A stretch of 64,000 nt of DNA from Ehretia macrophylla (taxonomy: Eukaryota > Streptophyta > Magnoliopsida > Boraginales > Ehretiaceae): contig CM075773.1 in NCBI GenBank assembly GCA_037974665.1, forward strand, positions 64,324,763 to 64,388,762. Reading direction: 5' to 3'. Positions within the stretch are counted from its first letter, which is position 1, and every line of letters begins with the position of its first letter. Position numbers and translations under genes: made by a program. Positions 21,028-34,344 of this stretch are shown piece after piece. The notes beneath the pieces are model-generated. The model did not search any database. It saw only the letters and a list, made by a program, of their open reading frames with translations, and was not told where the DNA came from.

Positions 21028-24000
21028 ATGATGACAAAATCTTATACAATGAAGCACAATAAAATACCATAATTTGATATCAAGGCATAAGTAAGATTTT
21101 CAAGTAGACGTACACAAAACTCCCCCTTACTATATGCATATCAAATTCAAATTTTCATGTTCAAGGTTTCTCCCATAATCTCCCTATATGTTTTCTCATT
21201 CTTATGTTCTTTCATTCTTCTCCCCCTTTCGCATCATCAAAGAGATTTAAGCATATGAGGGGTAAGATAACATCAGAATAAGACAATGCATAGATAAGCT
21301 CAATAAGATTTTTTCAAAATATCATCTCAATGGGATTTTGAACATTTATCCTTTATGAAAAATAGCACTACAAGGCAAAGCTTCCCCTTGCTAAGTGCAT
21401 ATCATAAAAAACATTTTAACTTAGAGCATATGATCCAAGCACAAACTAAAATATGCAAATGATATCACTATGTCACCTCTTCATTTGATATCAAGTTCAC
21501 AAAGTATGTAAGCTCTCTTTGAGAATATGTATAGGTAAGGAAATAGTAAACACATAAAATCCTCATTCATTATATTGTATAACTCTCCATATCTTATATT
21601 GTTTCTTGGTCATACAATAACATTTCTATGTGATCTTATCTAAAAATAGCACTATAGTGGGATTTTTGGGAAATAGTACAACAATGGAATTTCCATGAAA
21701 ATAGCATCACAATGGTCATTTTTACCAAGGCTCCCCCATACTAAGTGCATAATAAGAACAAATACTTCTCTTTTAGATCATGTATCAATCACATCTCTCT
21801 CTCCCCGTTTGTAATCAACAAAGAAACAATTTTTCACACTAAGGAGGTGTAAGATATAATATATATGCTTGTAAGATAGCATTTAGGTACATGAGTTTAC
21901 CTTTCTTGAAGCATGCATTTGCTTTCTCCAAAACTTTTATTCTTTGATACATTGTTATCATTTCATTATTGTTTCTCCTCCTTTGGTACTCAACCAAAGC
22001 ATATGACAATTTTATAGCATAACAATTGATATATCTCTTTTCAAGAGCAATGCATAAGGATGATTTCATTTAGACATGTAAGCTCCCGCTTTGTTGCATG
22101 CATATCTTAATCATATTATCATTGCACACTATGAGCATTAAAATCATTCACATATAGCATAAGTCATAGCATACAAAATGATTTATATTTCTCTCTTTTT
22201 TAGAAAAGGATACCACTGTTATATCTCCCACTTTGGTGTTCAACTAAACATATAGCAAATTTAACACTATAAGAAACGAATAGTATTCAAGGCATTCATC
22301 ATAAATTCCAATTCTTTTAAAATTTTCTTATATTCCTCATTTGGCATGATATTTAATTTCTCAAATTCATTTGACATTTCATTCATGTTGATATCATGCA
22401 CACTTCTCCTTTATGATCATTATGAACAAGTAATAAGAACACTAAGGAGCAAGTAGTAAAAATACTTAAGAAGATATGATAAAAGCCAATTCATGGAGGA
22501 ACACGAGTTTTAGTTCAAGAGTTTAATCAAAATCCATGGAAGATAATCTAGAGATGGTAATGGTATGTATGTTCAACAATATTTTTCTCCTCAAAAGTAC
22601 ACATCTTTATATAAGCACATGCCATATACAATCAAGGCTTTCGGATATACTTTTCTTCAAAATATTCATCTCAATGCATGTCTATGTTATTCTCATATGA
22701 GTATAGAATACATGCTAGAACCAAGTATCTCAATGTATTATAATGATTTGTTAAGCACAATAGTCATTTCATATTGAGATAAAGACAAGTATGGTCAATA
22801 GTATACTCCATCAAAGGTTATGATAATATTTTGTATTGTGATAGAGTGACACTTGAAATTTCCTTTTGTAATACTCTTAATGAGAAGATTGGAACAATAT
22901 TGCAAGTAAGCACATAAGAGCATAACCATGATTACATTGGTTTTAGAGGCAATTGGATATAGAATATTATAGATCATACCTCTATACTTCTTTTCCATCA
23001 ACCAATATTACCTTATCTCAACTTTGTAGAGCTTGGTTGATGTTTTCATTTGAATCTTAGTTCATTTCCTTCACTAAGCCCAATCTTCTTGATTTGTACT
23101 ATTGTGTGCTAGACTTGATTGATGAATACTTCTCCTTGTTTTTCTTAATTGAGAGTCCAAGAAGGAACTTATAATTCTTCCCTCATGCTCATATTTGAAT
23201 AATCTATGCATGCTTTTAAGGAAATCTCACAAAGTCAAGGATTAGTTGCTCCAGCAAGATCAAATAGTCCAACAAGGTCCTTAAATCAATTCTAGAAAAA
23301 ACTTTAAGTGTGTTGACCTTAGTTGAATCAAATCGATATTTACCAACCATATATGGCATTATTATCAAGTATCTATGCTTGTAACAATGTAAATTTAAGA
23401 ATTGAAATCAAGTAAACATGTCTTCCTACTAAACATTTACATCATATGCACTCAATCAATGATACTTCAACAGTTATCTTTTTCTCTTGTATATGCTAAT
23501 GAGATGAACATACTACTTTATCAATATCAAGAGACAAGTATAACAAGTATGTTTATTGCTATAACACATCATTTTCAACAATTTGTTCAATTTGATAAAG
23601 AAACCCATTACGTTCACAAAAGATATTTGAATCTGAGAGAGTTCTTATACCTTTCGGTGAATTACCTAGAATCCTATCGTTTGGATGATCTTTCATATTC
23701 TTTTAAAATCTTAGGGATTTTGATCAATGCTTTGTTTGTTGTTCATCTTGTTTTGATCTTTGTTGCTTTTCCTCCTATAAGATTGGTTGAACTCTTTGAT
23801 TTTATTAGTCCTTTGAAGCACTAGGAGATCTATCTTTTTGAGTGCCTACATCATCATTAATCTTTCTTGATGCAAAGAGATTAGCATCATCAAAGTTCTT
23901 ATGCATTTTATATGTTCATGATGTCAAATATGATCAAGAGCACAATCCATCAAGAAGTTATGATAACGTTTTAGTATGGTGATGGAAAGACAATTCAAGT

Positions 24001-25952
24001 TTCCTTTTACAATGATCTAATGAGTGAGCAATATCGCAATTAAGCACACAAGAGCATTGTTATGACATATTAGAGGTAATTGATTGAAATACATTATTAA
24101 GCATACCTCTATACTTCTTTTTGTCAACCAATGTACCTTTTCTTAACTTTTGTGGAGCTTTGGTATATTCATTTGAGTTCTTGACCATTTGGACTGTTGA
24201 TATACTCACTTGAGTTTTTGACCACTTTGACATGAATAAGTACAAGCTTATTCATTTGATTCCTTTGTGATCTTGGTTTGACTTGTAAATACTCCTTCTT
24301 GATTTACTTGATTGGGAATTTATGGAAGAATTTTGAATCTCCTTTCATTGCTAAATTCCATTTCACTTTGCAAGCTCTTAGAAAATGTTTCTCAAGGAGA
24401 TGGATTAGTTTTACCAATCAACAATCAAATGCCCAACAAAGTTTTTGTATAATAATTTCAAGTAGAGATATAATGCTTCGTTGAATGAATCTCTCATTTA
24501 TCAATTTTGGTCCTTTAATTCATCAAGAAGTTTGACACTACATCCAATCATACAAGATCAATCAAAGATTTTCACTTCATTATGTACTATCAACACATTA
24601 TATCATCATTGAGAGCCAAGTGCCTAACTTTGAATTACAATATATACCAAATTCTTGACTTTCAACATTTCAATCACATCAATTTTCTCTTTAAAGCTAT
24701 CATCATTATAAACGATAAGACATTTCATTTTTCTTTCAAGATGTTGTGAAATTATGCATTTCAACTAATCACAAGGCAATCATGAAAATAACATTCCTTG
24801 TTATGACATTTTGAATGCTATGATCAATATTTTTTTTTACTGTTTATGAGTGTGGTTAGTATTCCATAAGGACTTTTACTTTATCTCTTTAATACTCTAT
24901 GTCTTCTCTAAGTATAGACATGACATTCAAATCAAGAAAAAAACTTGTTATGACATTTATTCTTTTGGACATCAAAAGATCATATTCACTTATTTATTCA
25001 ATCCATTTCCATTAATTAAAACTATCATTTTAAACAAGTATAGAATCAAGCTCATAAGTTGCATCCCATTTCATCATGCATATCATTCAACCATTTATTT
25101 TGCACTTGTAATAATTATCACATTCAACATTTGATAATATCAAACTTAAGTATATATGGTTCACTTCATATGACATTCATACATGAGTATTCATTCATTC
25201 AATTTAATTTTATACCACAAAATTTAAACAAAAGAAATTGATTCATGGGTCACATGGGTGATAAGGTTCCTTTAGCTTCTATCTTCCACCACTAGAAGTT
25301 AGTTCATCTTTTTCAAATGAGAACCTTAATTTTCTCAATATAACCTTTTAACATTCTTTAGAAGCACCTCAAATTCATTTTCACTAAAGTGACTTCCATT
25401 GTACCAATGTATTCCTATCCTATTGGATATATGTTGTATCTCATATTCAAACACCAAGTATGGCTTAGCTCATCCAATTTAAAGGAATTCTTAAGACAAT
25501 AAAGATTATAACCATGATTATTTCACAAATCAACAAATCATCATCACAAAGAATTACCTTTTCTCATTTGACCTTTCTTGGCACGATTATCAAATTTATC
25601 ATAATACAATTCTTTTCTAGCATTCAAGCCATTAAGTTTACCATGTTCATACAACACATGTATATTCAAAATCACATGACATAACAATGCATATAACATC
25701 TCATGCATAGATTCATCAAACTTATTGGCATGATCATTTTCACTTTCAATCACATATAATATCATATAGTTGATTAAGCAAGTTGAATTTTAAAACATTC
25801 TCAAGAAGCACATATACAAAATAAGTTCAATATTACCCATGCTTCCTCATCTCAAAGATCTTGCCTCTTTCATGAGTTGCATCACCATCATCTTTGGTAT
25901 TGGTTGACATTCCTACAACAAAGCAAGATCTAGGTACCCATCTTTAATTGGG
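21028..25952 (-). other. Noncoding interior of the LARD-like element
   Basis: Nearly 5 kb of AT-rich DNA without polymerase or integrase motifs on either strand. Its open frames (for example 23402-23824 and 24850-25134 on plus) are hydrophobic or low in complexity and run against the element's direction, so I do not call genes. Short CTCCCCCTT-type tracts recur around 21015, 21120, 21220 and 21360. A 220-bp segment is duplicated within it (see separate entry). Confidence 0.6.
22785..24150. repeat. Internal direct duplication, about 22785-23035 and 23920-24150
   Basis: Both segments contain, in order, a TCCATCAA(A/G)...GTTATGATAA block, TTTCCTTTT, AATATTGCAA/AATATCGCAA, TAAGCACA, AAGAGCAT, TTAGAGG(C/T)AATTG, and CATACCTCTATACTTCTTTT followed by CAACCAAT. 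They are diverged, so the duplication is older than the insertion or ancestral to the family. Confidence 0.65.
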
Positions 25953-26672
25953 TCATCGGGGGTTAGTCACATTTGTTGTAGCTTTAACAATCCATTTGTG
26001 TTTTAGCCACCACAAAACTTTTGTTCCACATTCAAGTAGTTTGTTATCATAAAACAATACAGCAAGTTGTTCTATTTCATCACAATAAGCATGTTGATTT
26101 ACTTTAGAGAAAGATGACACATTAGCATTTGAATATTTGAAGAAACATTTCTTCAAGAGATTTTGAGTGAGACATGGTTTACATCCTAACAAATTTAATT
26201 TACATGCTATGTATTGCAAACCATGCACAATATCCCATTTTTCTTTTTCCTTGCAAGATTTAGTGATTCTTTCATTCAACTCATGATACATTTTCTTCAA
26301 ACAATAAATCTCATCTTTTAAGACTTTGTCAAACAAGAAAGTGTTTTCTATTTCAAACTTATAGTTGGTTTTAATAACATGAGCATTCTTCTTTTCAAAA
26401 TCTTTTAAATCAAGTATGACACCTTTCACTTTTTCAAGAATGCTCACATTTCTAGGTATAGCAAACGTTAGTTCATAATGAATACTAGAAAGGGATGCCT
26501 CCAAATTATCCATTGTACGATCATTGTTACTAGATGAGGAACAATAAGATTCATAAGATAGGTTTACCTCTTCATCTATTATAACGAAGCATACACCATT
26601 TTCTTCTTCTCTTGATTCTCCTCTATTATCTCCTTTTTGCTCTTGATATAGTTCTTCAAGGAGATTCCACAT
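25953..26672 (-). pseudogene. copia-type gag-like frame of the LARD-like element
   Basis: A 239-codon frame on the minus strand starts MWNLLEELYQEQKGDNRG. This fits the 'E-W--L---Y' end of a copia-type (UBN2-like) gag domain. The rest is rich in Lys, Asn and Glu and includes CLKKMYHELNERITKS, probably a coiled coil. More gag-like sequence lies upstream towards the primer site (to about 26930). Gag would form the virus-like particle. The gene is a fossil with a few breaks. Confidence 0.6.
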
Positions 26673-26992
26673 CTCATGGGTGGATGAACATTCTCGAATT
26701 TTTTCAAACTATTGATCATTGAAAGCACAATAGAGAATATGTATAGCTTGAGCATTTTTGGTCAATTTGGCAATGTTTTGCTCGGTTGACTCATCTTCAA
26801 CTTCGTATGGCCCATGCTCAACAATATGCCACAATGTGTAGTCCACGGATTGAATATATGTTGCCATATGATTCCTCAACCTCATGAAAACAAATGAGGT
26901 CTATCAATTGAATATCCTTCAATGTGAGGAGATGTAATAGTATATGCCATGATCATGACCTTACTAGACGTTAAGCTATATGTAAAGCCCTA

Positions 26993-27005
26993 GCTCTTGA
27001 TACCA
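26993..27005 (-). other. Primer-binding site of the minus-strand LTR element
   Basis: The minus strand reads TGGTATCAAGAGC two bases from the LTR end, matching the Met-tRNA primer site TGGTATCAGAGC with one extra A. Confidence 0.7.
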
Positions 27006-27007
27006 CT

Positions 27008-28521
27008 TGTTGTCCCTTAATTAAAACTAAAAGGGGGGTGAATTAGGTTATATAGGCAATAATACAACTTTTTCGATTAAGCAATATACTAGTAATGATT
27101 ATTCAAAAACAGTCTTAAGCTAATGTGCACTTTAATAATATAGAATGTAAGTGAGGCAATTTATCAAACACTTAGTGTGCAGAAAATAATGCAAATAAAG
27201 AGTTGAGATAAAGAGATTGCAAATTGCGATTTTAGCATGGTTCGGCCCCCGCCTAAGTCCACGACCTAAGCTCCCCGTTTAGGATTTCAACAATCTTCAT
27301 TATAGTGGCTCTTCAAATGTTGGTGAGTCCACAAAACAACTATAACGGTAGTTCAAGCTTTTACAATTAAAAAAAAAATCCTTTTCAATATAAAGTTTTA
27401 ACACCGAACACTTTTGACAAGGAAATCCTTCATTTCAAAGTGTTCAACTCTCTCTTTTGATAAATGTTTGTGATTCACAATAAAAACCCTTTTTTAGGTT
27501 GATAAATACAATGAATGTTTCTCTCTCAATATTGCTTACAAATTCTTGCTCAAGTATAGCTCAAAAATGATTCAAAGATGAGATTTAATGAAAGAACTCA
27601 AGAGTAATTGCTTTGAATCAATATCTTGAAATTTTACAGTTGAGAGGCATTAATAGAAGCTGAAATGGGTATAATAAATGCACCCCAACGTTCATAAAAT
27701 GACTATATTTTGAATCAGCATTTTGGCCCGATCGGTAGACCCTTTTGTCGCCGGTCGACCGGTCGAGAGACTCTCATCTGGTGGACAAGTCTCAGGTGGA
27801 CGACCCTTTGGCCACCGGTTGACCGGTCGCCATGAGGTCATCCGGTGGGATCAAAACTGCCATGGTTGGGTTTTAAAAGTGTTTCTTTTGATCATCTTTT
27901 GCAAGACATTTTTTAAATATTTTAAAACAATATTTGAGAATTATTATTGAGCATATACTATTTGCAATATCCAAAACCCCAGTCAAGTCCCAACCGGTAC
28001 CCTTTATGTCACCACGTCTCCTCTTATAACTCTTTCTTCATCTAGAAAGATTTTCACTTGAATCTTTACAACTTGAGCTTGTAAAGATCTTGACAAAAAA
28101 ATACTTGAGCTTGATCATGTTGAGCTCTTCGTTTTATCTTCATGATTAGATCATTTCAGCTTGATCAACATTATTCTTCATGAACTTGCTCTTGAGCTTG
28201 TATTACATTGATACTCACAAAGTGCTTTGATCATCTCTTCAATCTTCCTTCTTTAGGATAAGATCTTAGCTAGGATGATCACATGTTGAATCTTCATAGA
28301 TCTTGACCATTAAAGTATTTTGATCTTCTCGTTGGAAGATGCCTTTTGCTTGATCATTACTTCAATCTTTATGAGCTTACTTAATATGTTGAATATCATT
28401 CAAGCTTTGACTAATTCTCAAACAATAAACTCATTACAAGATATGATTAGTCAATAGATCAATTTCAAAATCAATATTTAGTTATCATCAAAATATAGGA
28501 TTTAAAGTCTCTAGGCTAACA
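27008..28521 (-). repeat. 5' LTR of the minus-strand LARD-like element
   Basis: It has the same end sequences as the left LTR (TGTTGTCCC to GGCTAACA on plus) and is collinear with it, with scattered substitutions and a shorter G run (six). Its GTCGACC island is at about 27722-27855. Confidence 0.88.
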
Positions 28522-28526
28522 GATAT

Positions 28527-29170
28527 TATTAAAAACTGGTTCAAATTTCTATAAATATTGAGTGTAAATTAAACATAATAAAATAACATTTCTATGAACT
28601 TATCAAATTATTCCCAACAATAATTTTACCAAAGTAGACACTTTTAACCACATCCACGATGAAAAATAAAACCAAACTCCCACTTAAGTTTAACCCTAAA
28701 ACCCACCTAAAAATAAAATCAAAGTCACTTCTCCATATGCCAAAGTCACTTCTCCCACTTAAGTTGAACTTTCTTCAGATGCTGTAAGCCAATTCTCCAT
28801 GTGCCAAAGTCATCCACTTCTCTATCTGAAGGTACAAATTTGAACTACTTCATCTCTTTTATGTTTCTTGCTCGTATGTTTGACATAAATCAGGAAGTTG
28901 TTTTCCTATTTTTACCTCTACTCACTGCAACCCACCCTTTTTTTTTTACCAGGTATGATGCATTTATGAGTTGATGCCTTCGGGATTTTGACCACTTTCG
29001 AAGCCACAGACAACTATCTTCTACTCAATACTACGGGTTTAGCTTTCAGTGAGATATTTGCAACATATTACAACACTATTTTAGTTCTTATTACATTTTA
29101 TGATATTTGGCAAGGACGAAACCGTAATGATTTTACTGTAAGAACCACACAGTACTTGAAAATTGTGTAT
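28527..29170 (+). other. CACTA DNA 5' of the transposase, no coding signal
   Basis: The stretch is AT-rich with short repeats of AAAGTCACTTCTCC and CCCACTTAAGTT (28640-28830). It would hold the promoter and leader of the transposase gene. No open frame with a signature is seen. Confidence 0.4.
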
Positions 29171-29288
29171 AAGAACTACAACCAGCCAACCCAGCCAGAT
29201 GATAGGGTCGACCGGTAGATTTTGTTTGAGACGATCGATGGAACCGGTCGACCCCATCATCTAGCTGGGTTGGCCGGTTCTTATTCTT
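29171..29288. repeat. Long near-perfect hairpin, GTCGACC island D
   Basis: The left arm (29180-29217) starts AACCAGCCAACCCAGC and runs to GGGTCGACCGGTA. The right arm (29242-29279) is its reverse complement with about four mismatches, ending GGGTTGGCCGGTT. The arms are 38 bp with a 24-bp spacer, and weaker pairing extends a further 8-9 bp outward. The centre holds CGATCGATGG. It lies about 350 bp upstream of the transposase start. Confidence 0.85.
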
Positions 29289-29626
29289 AACAGAATTTTC
29301 ATGTTTAGTGTCATGACTAACATCAAGTTTAGATATGAAATCAAACACTTATAATTAATGACACATTGCCAATTTAATATGTGTGTTTTCCCATCTATAA
29401 TTTGCTAAAAACTAATGTGTTTTATATTTAGATGTTACTACACAGGCAGATTGCTTTTATGAATAAATGCATATATATTCGGGCACAGTTATGTATAGGA
29501 TTTCAATCAGACTATCTATGTTGATCGTACACTTAATTATCCAAACTTCGAATATCAACTTAAGTTATATTTTTTTGATGTGTTTATTAGATTTTAAATA
29601 TTTGATGTACTACAGAAGTTACCAAT

Positions 29627-31507
29627 ATGGAACACAATCATCAATGGATGGATGACCCTTGGCTACCTGATGGACAACTTAGTGATTCTTTTATTAGCGG
29701 TGTACATGACTTTGTTGCATTTGCAAGTAGTCAACAACATTACATGGACGATGATAATATAAGATGTCCTTGTGCCAAATGTAGAAATCGTAAGTTTTTA
29801 GATATTCACTCTGTGAAGATCCATCTTTACAAGTGGGGCTTATGGCTTATTACTACAAATGGACTTCACATAGGGAATAGATTCCGTCATACGCTAATAC
29901 TTTCGAGCATAATTTTGTGAATAATAATTATAATGGATTTGTTGAAGAAAATAATTACAAGTCAATAATATATGAAGCTGCTGGTCTGAAATTTTAAATG
30001 CATTATAATGACTCGTGTGATGCACCTAATATGGAAGCATAAAAAATTTATGATCTATTGAATGCAGCCCATCGACCATTGTGGGAAGCTTGTAAGAACC
30101 TCACTCATTTGTCTGTTGTGTCTCGTTTTATGAATATCAAATGTGAAGAAAATATGAGTAACGTATGCTTCAATAGAATAATCAAGACGACGAGATAAGT
30201 ATTGCCGGATGCTCATAATTTACCTGAAACCTTTTATAGGTTCAAGCATTAAATGAGACATTTGGGATTGGGATACAAAAAGATAGATGTATGTATAAAT
30301 GGATGCACATTATTTTACAATGATAGAAAAAATTTGGATTCCTATCCCGCTTGTCATGAGTCACGTTTCAAGCCATCAAGACGGGGTAAGCTTATTGCGA
30401 ATAAAAAGTTGAGTTTCTTTCCACTAACTCCAAGGTTGAAAAGGTTATACTTGTCAAAAGCTACCGCTGAACATATGCAGTGGCATAAGACACACCAAGT
30501 TGAGGATGGAAAGATATGTCATCCATCCGACGGTGGGGTATGGAAACATTTTGACAGAGTTTATCCAGATTTTACTGGTGAACCAAAAAATATTCGGCTT
30601 GGTTTATGGTCAAATGGGTTTAATCCTCATAGCTCAAATTCTTAACCTTATTCTTGTTGACCGGTTATAATCACACCATACAATCTACCACCTTCGATGT
30701 GTATGAAGAATGCTTTCATATTCTTGACTCTTCTTATTCCTCATCCGAAGAACCCTGGTAAAAATATTGATATATACTTAGAGCCTTTGATTGAAGAATT
30801 AAATGAACTATGGGAAGAAGGTACATTTTCTTATGATGTGGCGACACAAGAAAATTTTCAATTGGGGGCAACATTACTGTGGACAATCAATGACTTTCCA
30901 GCTTACAATATGTTATCTGGTTGAAGTACACACGGGAGGTTGTCGTGCCCATATTGCATGGAATTTTCAAAGGTTTTCAATTGATTGCAGGGAGGAAGAA
31001 TTGTTTCTTTGATTGGCATCGCTAGTTTTTACCACAGAGTAGTTTGTTATGACGGGACAAGAAGAATTTTCTCAAAAATAAAGAAGAAAGATCTGATCCA
31101 TTGCCTAGGTTAGACAGTGAACAGATATAGGAATGTGTCAAAGACTACCCTAAAATCACTAAATTATCTGGAAATAAGATAGATGGTTTCAGAGAATGGC
31201 ATAATTGGACCCAAAAAAACATTTTTTGGGACTTACCTTATTAGCGATCACATCTTTTACGCCATAATTTGGATGTGATGCATATTGAGAAGAATGTATT
31301 TGATAATGTTTTCAACACTGTGATGGTCGTCAAGGGTAAGATAAAAGACAATTTGAAAGCAAGAATTGATACGTCCAACCCTTGTGACTGTCCTGAATTA
31401 TGTGTCTAGGGTGACCAACGCAATGGTCGTGGGTTGAAGCTGGGTATCTACACACTTCCCGTTTCAAGTAAAATGTCTTTCAATGGGGCCAAGTAAGAGA
31501 GTACGTA
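29627..31507 (+). pseudogene. CACTA TNPD-type transposase, 5' part
   Basis: The first segment (29627-29920) begins MEHNHQWMDDPW and has the transposase-associated domain with the zinc-binding pattern IRCPCAKCRNRKF and VKIHLYKWGL. The tnp2 domain (PF02992) follows: YKKIDVCINGCTLFYNDRK and CHESRFKPSRRG at 30253-30400, YNLPPSMCMKNAFIFLTLLI with PGKNIDIYLEPLIEEL near 30680-30800, WTINDFPAYNMLSG near 30880, a CPYCMEF block near 30950, and HNLDVMHIEKNVFDN near 31265. The enzyme cuts the CACTA ends. Several in-frame stops and frame changes lie between these blocks. The gene is cut at 31508 by the gypsy insertion and resumes at 41328. From the HNLDVMHIEKN block to the DUF4216 block only about 230 bp of CACTA DNA remain, so the DUF4218 region was already lost before the gypsy came in. 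Confidence 0.88.
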
Positions 31508-34017
31508 TGTAACACTCGAGAAATTGCATCATATTCATAAATAATTGTAGCCTATCTTTTGTGCATTTTAATGTTTTTTATTTCTAATTTAACTATGTTT
31601 ATTTGATGGTCACTATTCATAAGAAAATCAATAGTCTACTTTGCTCAAATTAGATTTTTTCCTAGATAGTATAATTTATAAAAGGGATCGGAAACTTGTA
31701 GTTTTAAACTTTGGAAGTTGAGAACACGCGTTAGGAAAATAATTCGTGCTTTGTTTGAATAGTATAACTTTAGTATAACATTAGTTTTAACTATTTAGCG
31801 TTTAATTAGAGTTTTAACTTAGTTTGACTAAGATATACTAGCATTTGACTTATTATACTAACACATACACATGCATATATCACCTAGCAACACACATATA
31901 TGCAAATGCTCAAAAAACAAAAGAATTAATACCCAAAATTCCTCCCCCCCCCCAACCCGATAGCCCAAAGAAGAAAAAATGAGAAGAAAAAATTGTTCAA
32001 TCCTTGTATCTTGGCCTCCTAGCTTGACCTTGGAAGGTTGTTTGAGCACCTAAGAGCATCACCAACTTGTCTACACCTATAAATTGTGAGGGAGTTTGTA
32101 TTCGTAGCATGTTAAAGTTTATGTCAACTTTTGAGATTTTGTGATTTGATGATTTTGGCTATTTAAATGCTTAAATATTGTGATATACATGCTATACATG
32201 ATATATAGACCATGCTTGAGAAGTTTGGTAGCTATTTCCATGGTTGAATTCTTGAGTTCTTGAAAGAGAAGATGAATAGTGCTTGATTTTAGGGTCTTGC
32301 TATAACTTGTTATTTAGAATGAATTGATGCTACCTATAGGTGCTCTAGATGATATTGAAACTAGTTAAATGTTCACGTGTAGTTAAATTGCCCGGAATTG
32401 AGTTAAAATGCGAATTAGCTGAAATTTCAAAAGGGGTTTTTTCATGAAATGTAATCCCGACACATTTGGACCTTAGATTAAGTATCCATGTGTCATGGAA
32501 GCACTTTTGGTGCTTCCGTTGCGTTAAATTGAGGGCCGGATAGGGTAGTTGTAATTAAAATCCACTCGGGCCATTCCCGAGCTTTTGTCTCCAAAGCGAA
32601 TTTTCAGAGCGTAGATAAATGTCTTTTGGTATTCCTAGGAATGTAGTATGATTGATTTATAGATTTGGGTCCTTGAATTTCAAATAGAAGAAGAATTGTA
32701 TAGTTGTCAAAGGGGAAAATGTGAGAAATGGATACCTTTATGCTTGTATGAGCTTGTAGATCCTTGTTATGTGTTTAAATAAATGTCTAAGGTATAATCA
32801 AGCTAGTTGAAGAGTTTGTGACCTTTTGTGTTTATATAGTTATTTCATGTCTAATGTCTTATATTGTAAATAACTGCGAGGGTGGCCTACTTTGTTGTCT
32901 CTCTTACCTGATTATTGATATCCTTGGCTCTCGTGACCCTGACTTGGAATTGTGCAACCTTTTTGGACATGGTAGCGTCAAGAAATTCCTAGCAGCATCA
33001 GGCTGTAGGTCTCCCTCGACTACCATGGTGCCTATTCCCTTTCTCACCGAGTATACTCTACTACCCCAGAGGCGTGTTTTACCTCATTGAGGCATATGGA
33101 CCTACCTTGGGAAGAATGGGTAGTAGGATTAGGGTACATCCGGAGTACCCTATTTGGAGGAATAAGAGGTCTGTCGGCATTTGCTTGAAGATCTTGGCTC
33201 ATGGATCGTGACTGAAGACAAGAAAATGAACTGTATCCTTTTTATATATGTTTAAATATTTGTTTGAATAACTTGTTATATTGTGTTGGTTATGTGATTA
33301 TCCTTCTTGCATTGCACGAAACCATTTTCGAAAACACCCCCGGTTACCTGTATCCCCTCCCTTGCTGGGCAACTTTGTTGTTCACTCATCTTTTAACATG
33401 TTTCAGGAGAAGCTGAGGTGAATCCCTAGCTGGTAACTGTAGAGGAAGATGAAGAAGTTCAAGTAGAGCAACTTCCATGATTACGTGTGTGTTGAGGTTG
33501 GATGTTCTATGTAGACTATGTGAAGATGTTGTTTGTTGTTCATTTTGAGACCTTAAGGTCTTGTATATAAATGTGTTGAAACTTAAAGCTTGTAATTAAC
33601 TTGTAGTCTTGAATGTTGTTGGTGTAGTTGGCATGTAATAGTTAACAGTGGACTTACTGTTTTGGTTGCATGCTTGTATGAAAAAGGCTTGTTAAAGGGA
33701 GGACTTAATATATAAGTAAAGCTTATGAATAAGATTAGAGTGGTAAGACAAGTAAGTTATGTTTTAAGGTTGTTATAACCACGTTTTGCATGCTTGTATG
33801 ATATGCTTTTCTTGAGTTCCAAGGCTCAGATGGCCTTGAGGAGTTTGTTGGTTATGTTGAATTTGAAGGATGGGATTGTATGAGAAGTTTGGTTGTAGAA
33901 AGGTAGTTGAATGTGATTATTTGCAGGTACTAGTTAGTCTACGGTACAGAGGAGACTCTGTCCGTGTACCAGGTCTGGACTTAGCCTTTGGTATGGGGTT
34001 GGGTTCGAGGCGTTACA
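31508..34017 (+). repeat. Gypsy 5' LTR
   Basis: It runs from TGTAACACTCGAG to GAGGCGTTACA. It carries the blocks shared by all Tekay-like LTRs here: GCACGAAACCATTTTCG, CTCCCTTGCTGGGCAAC, ACATGTTTCAGGAGA, GGCATGTAATA, GATTAGAGTGGTAAGAC and GGAGACTCTGTCCG. Confidence 0.92.
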
Positions 34018-34023
34018 TTTAGA

Positions 34024-34035
34024 TGGTATCAGAGC
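34024..34035 (+). other. Gypsy primer-binding site (tRNA-Met)
   Basis: TGGTATCAGAGC lies six bases after the 5' LTR, a perfect match to the initiator-Met tRNA complement. Confidence 0.9.
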
Positions 34036-34344
34036 TATTTGAATGCATGAAGTCGGGTTAAGTTCCTCTGGGGTAGAGGTCCTTATGTGAAAGTTGAATT
34101 GCGCGACTATGCGATTGTTTAATTGTCTAAGTGAATAATTGTTTAAATGAAAACATGCTAGCTTGAAAATGAATAAAAGAAGTGTCTATTGTATGACATT
34201 GTGTGAATATGAAAGGTTTAGTGTTTGATGCATGTTAAGTGTTTTATATGTTGCCTTATGTGCACAAGGTGTTTGGTATATGAATAAGTTACCTTTTGTG
34301 TCATTTATTTGCCCATTATAACACTGGATTCTTCTAGTATTAAG

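Larger units (their letters stand above)
19486..28521 (-). mobile_element. Non-autonomous LTR retrotransposon (LARD-like) on minus strand
   Basis: Two LTRs (19486-21012 and 27008-28521) flank a 6-kb interior. A perfect 5-bp duplication GATAT lies at 19481-19485 and 28522-28526. The primer site next to the right LTR reads TGGTATCAAGAGC on the minus strand, and the tract next to the left LTR reads AAAAAAGGGGGAGAT on the minus strand, so transcription runs right to left. The interior has a copia-type gag-like frame (25953-26672) near the primer site but no reverse transcriptase or integrase that I can find. It is therefore a large-retrotransposon-derivative type that needs outside enzymes. The structure looks whole, while its gag-like part is broken. 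Confidence 0.88.

Noticed and set aside
23402-25134. Plus-strand hydrophobic frames in the LARD-like interior
   Set aside because: They run against the element's transcription, have low-complexity AT-driven composition, and show no motif.
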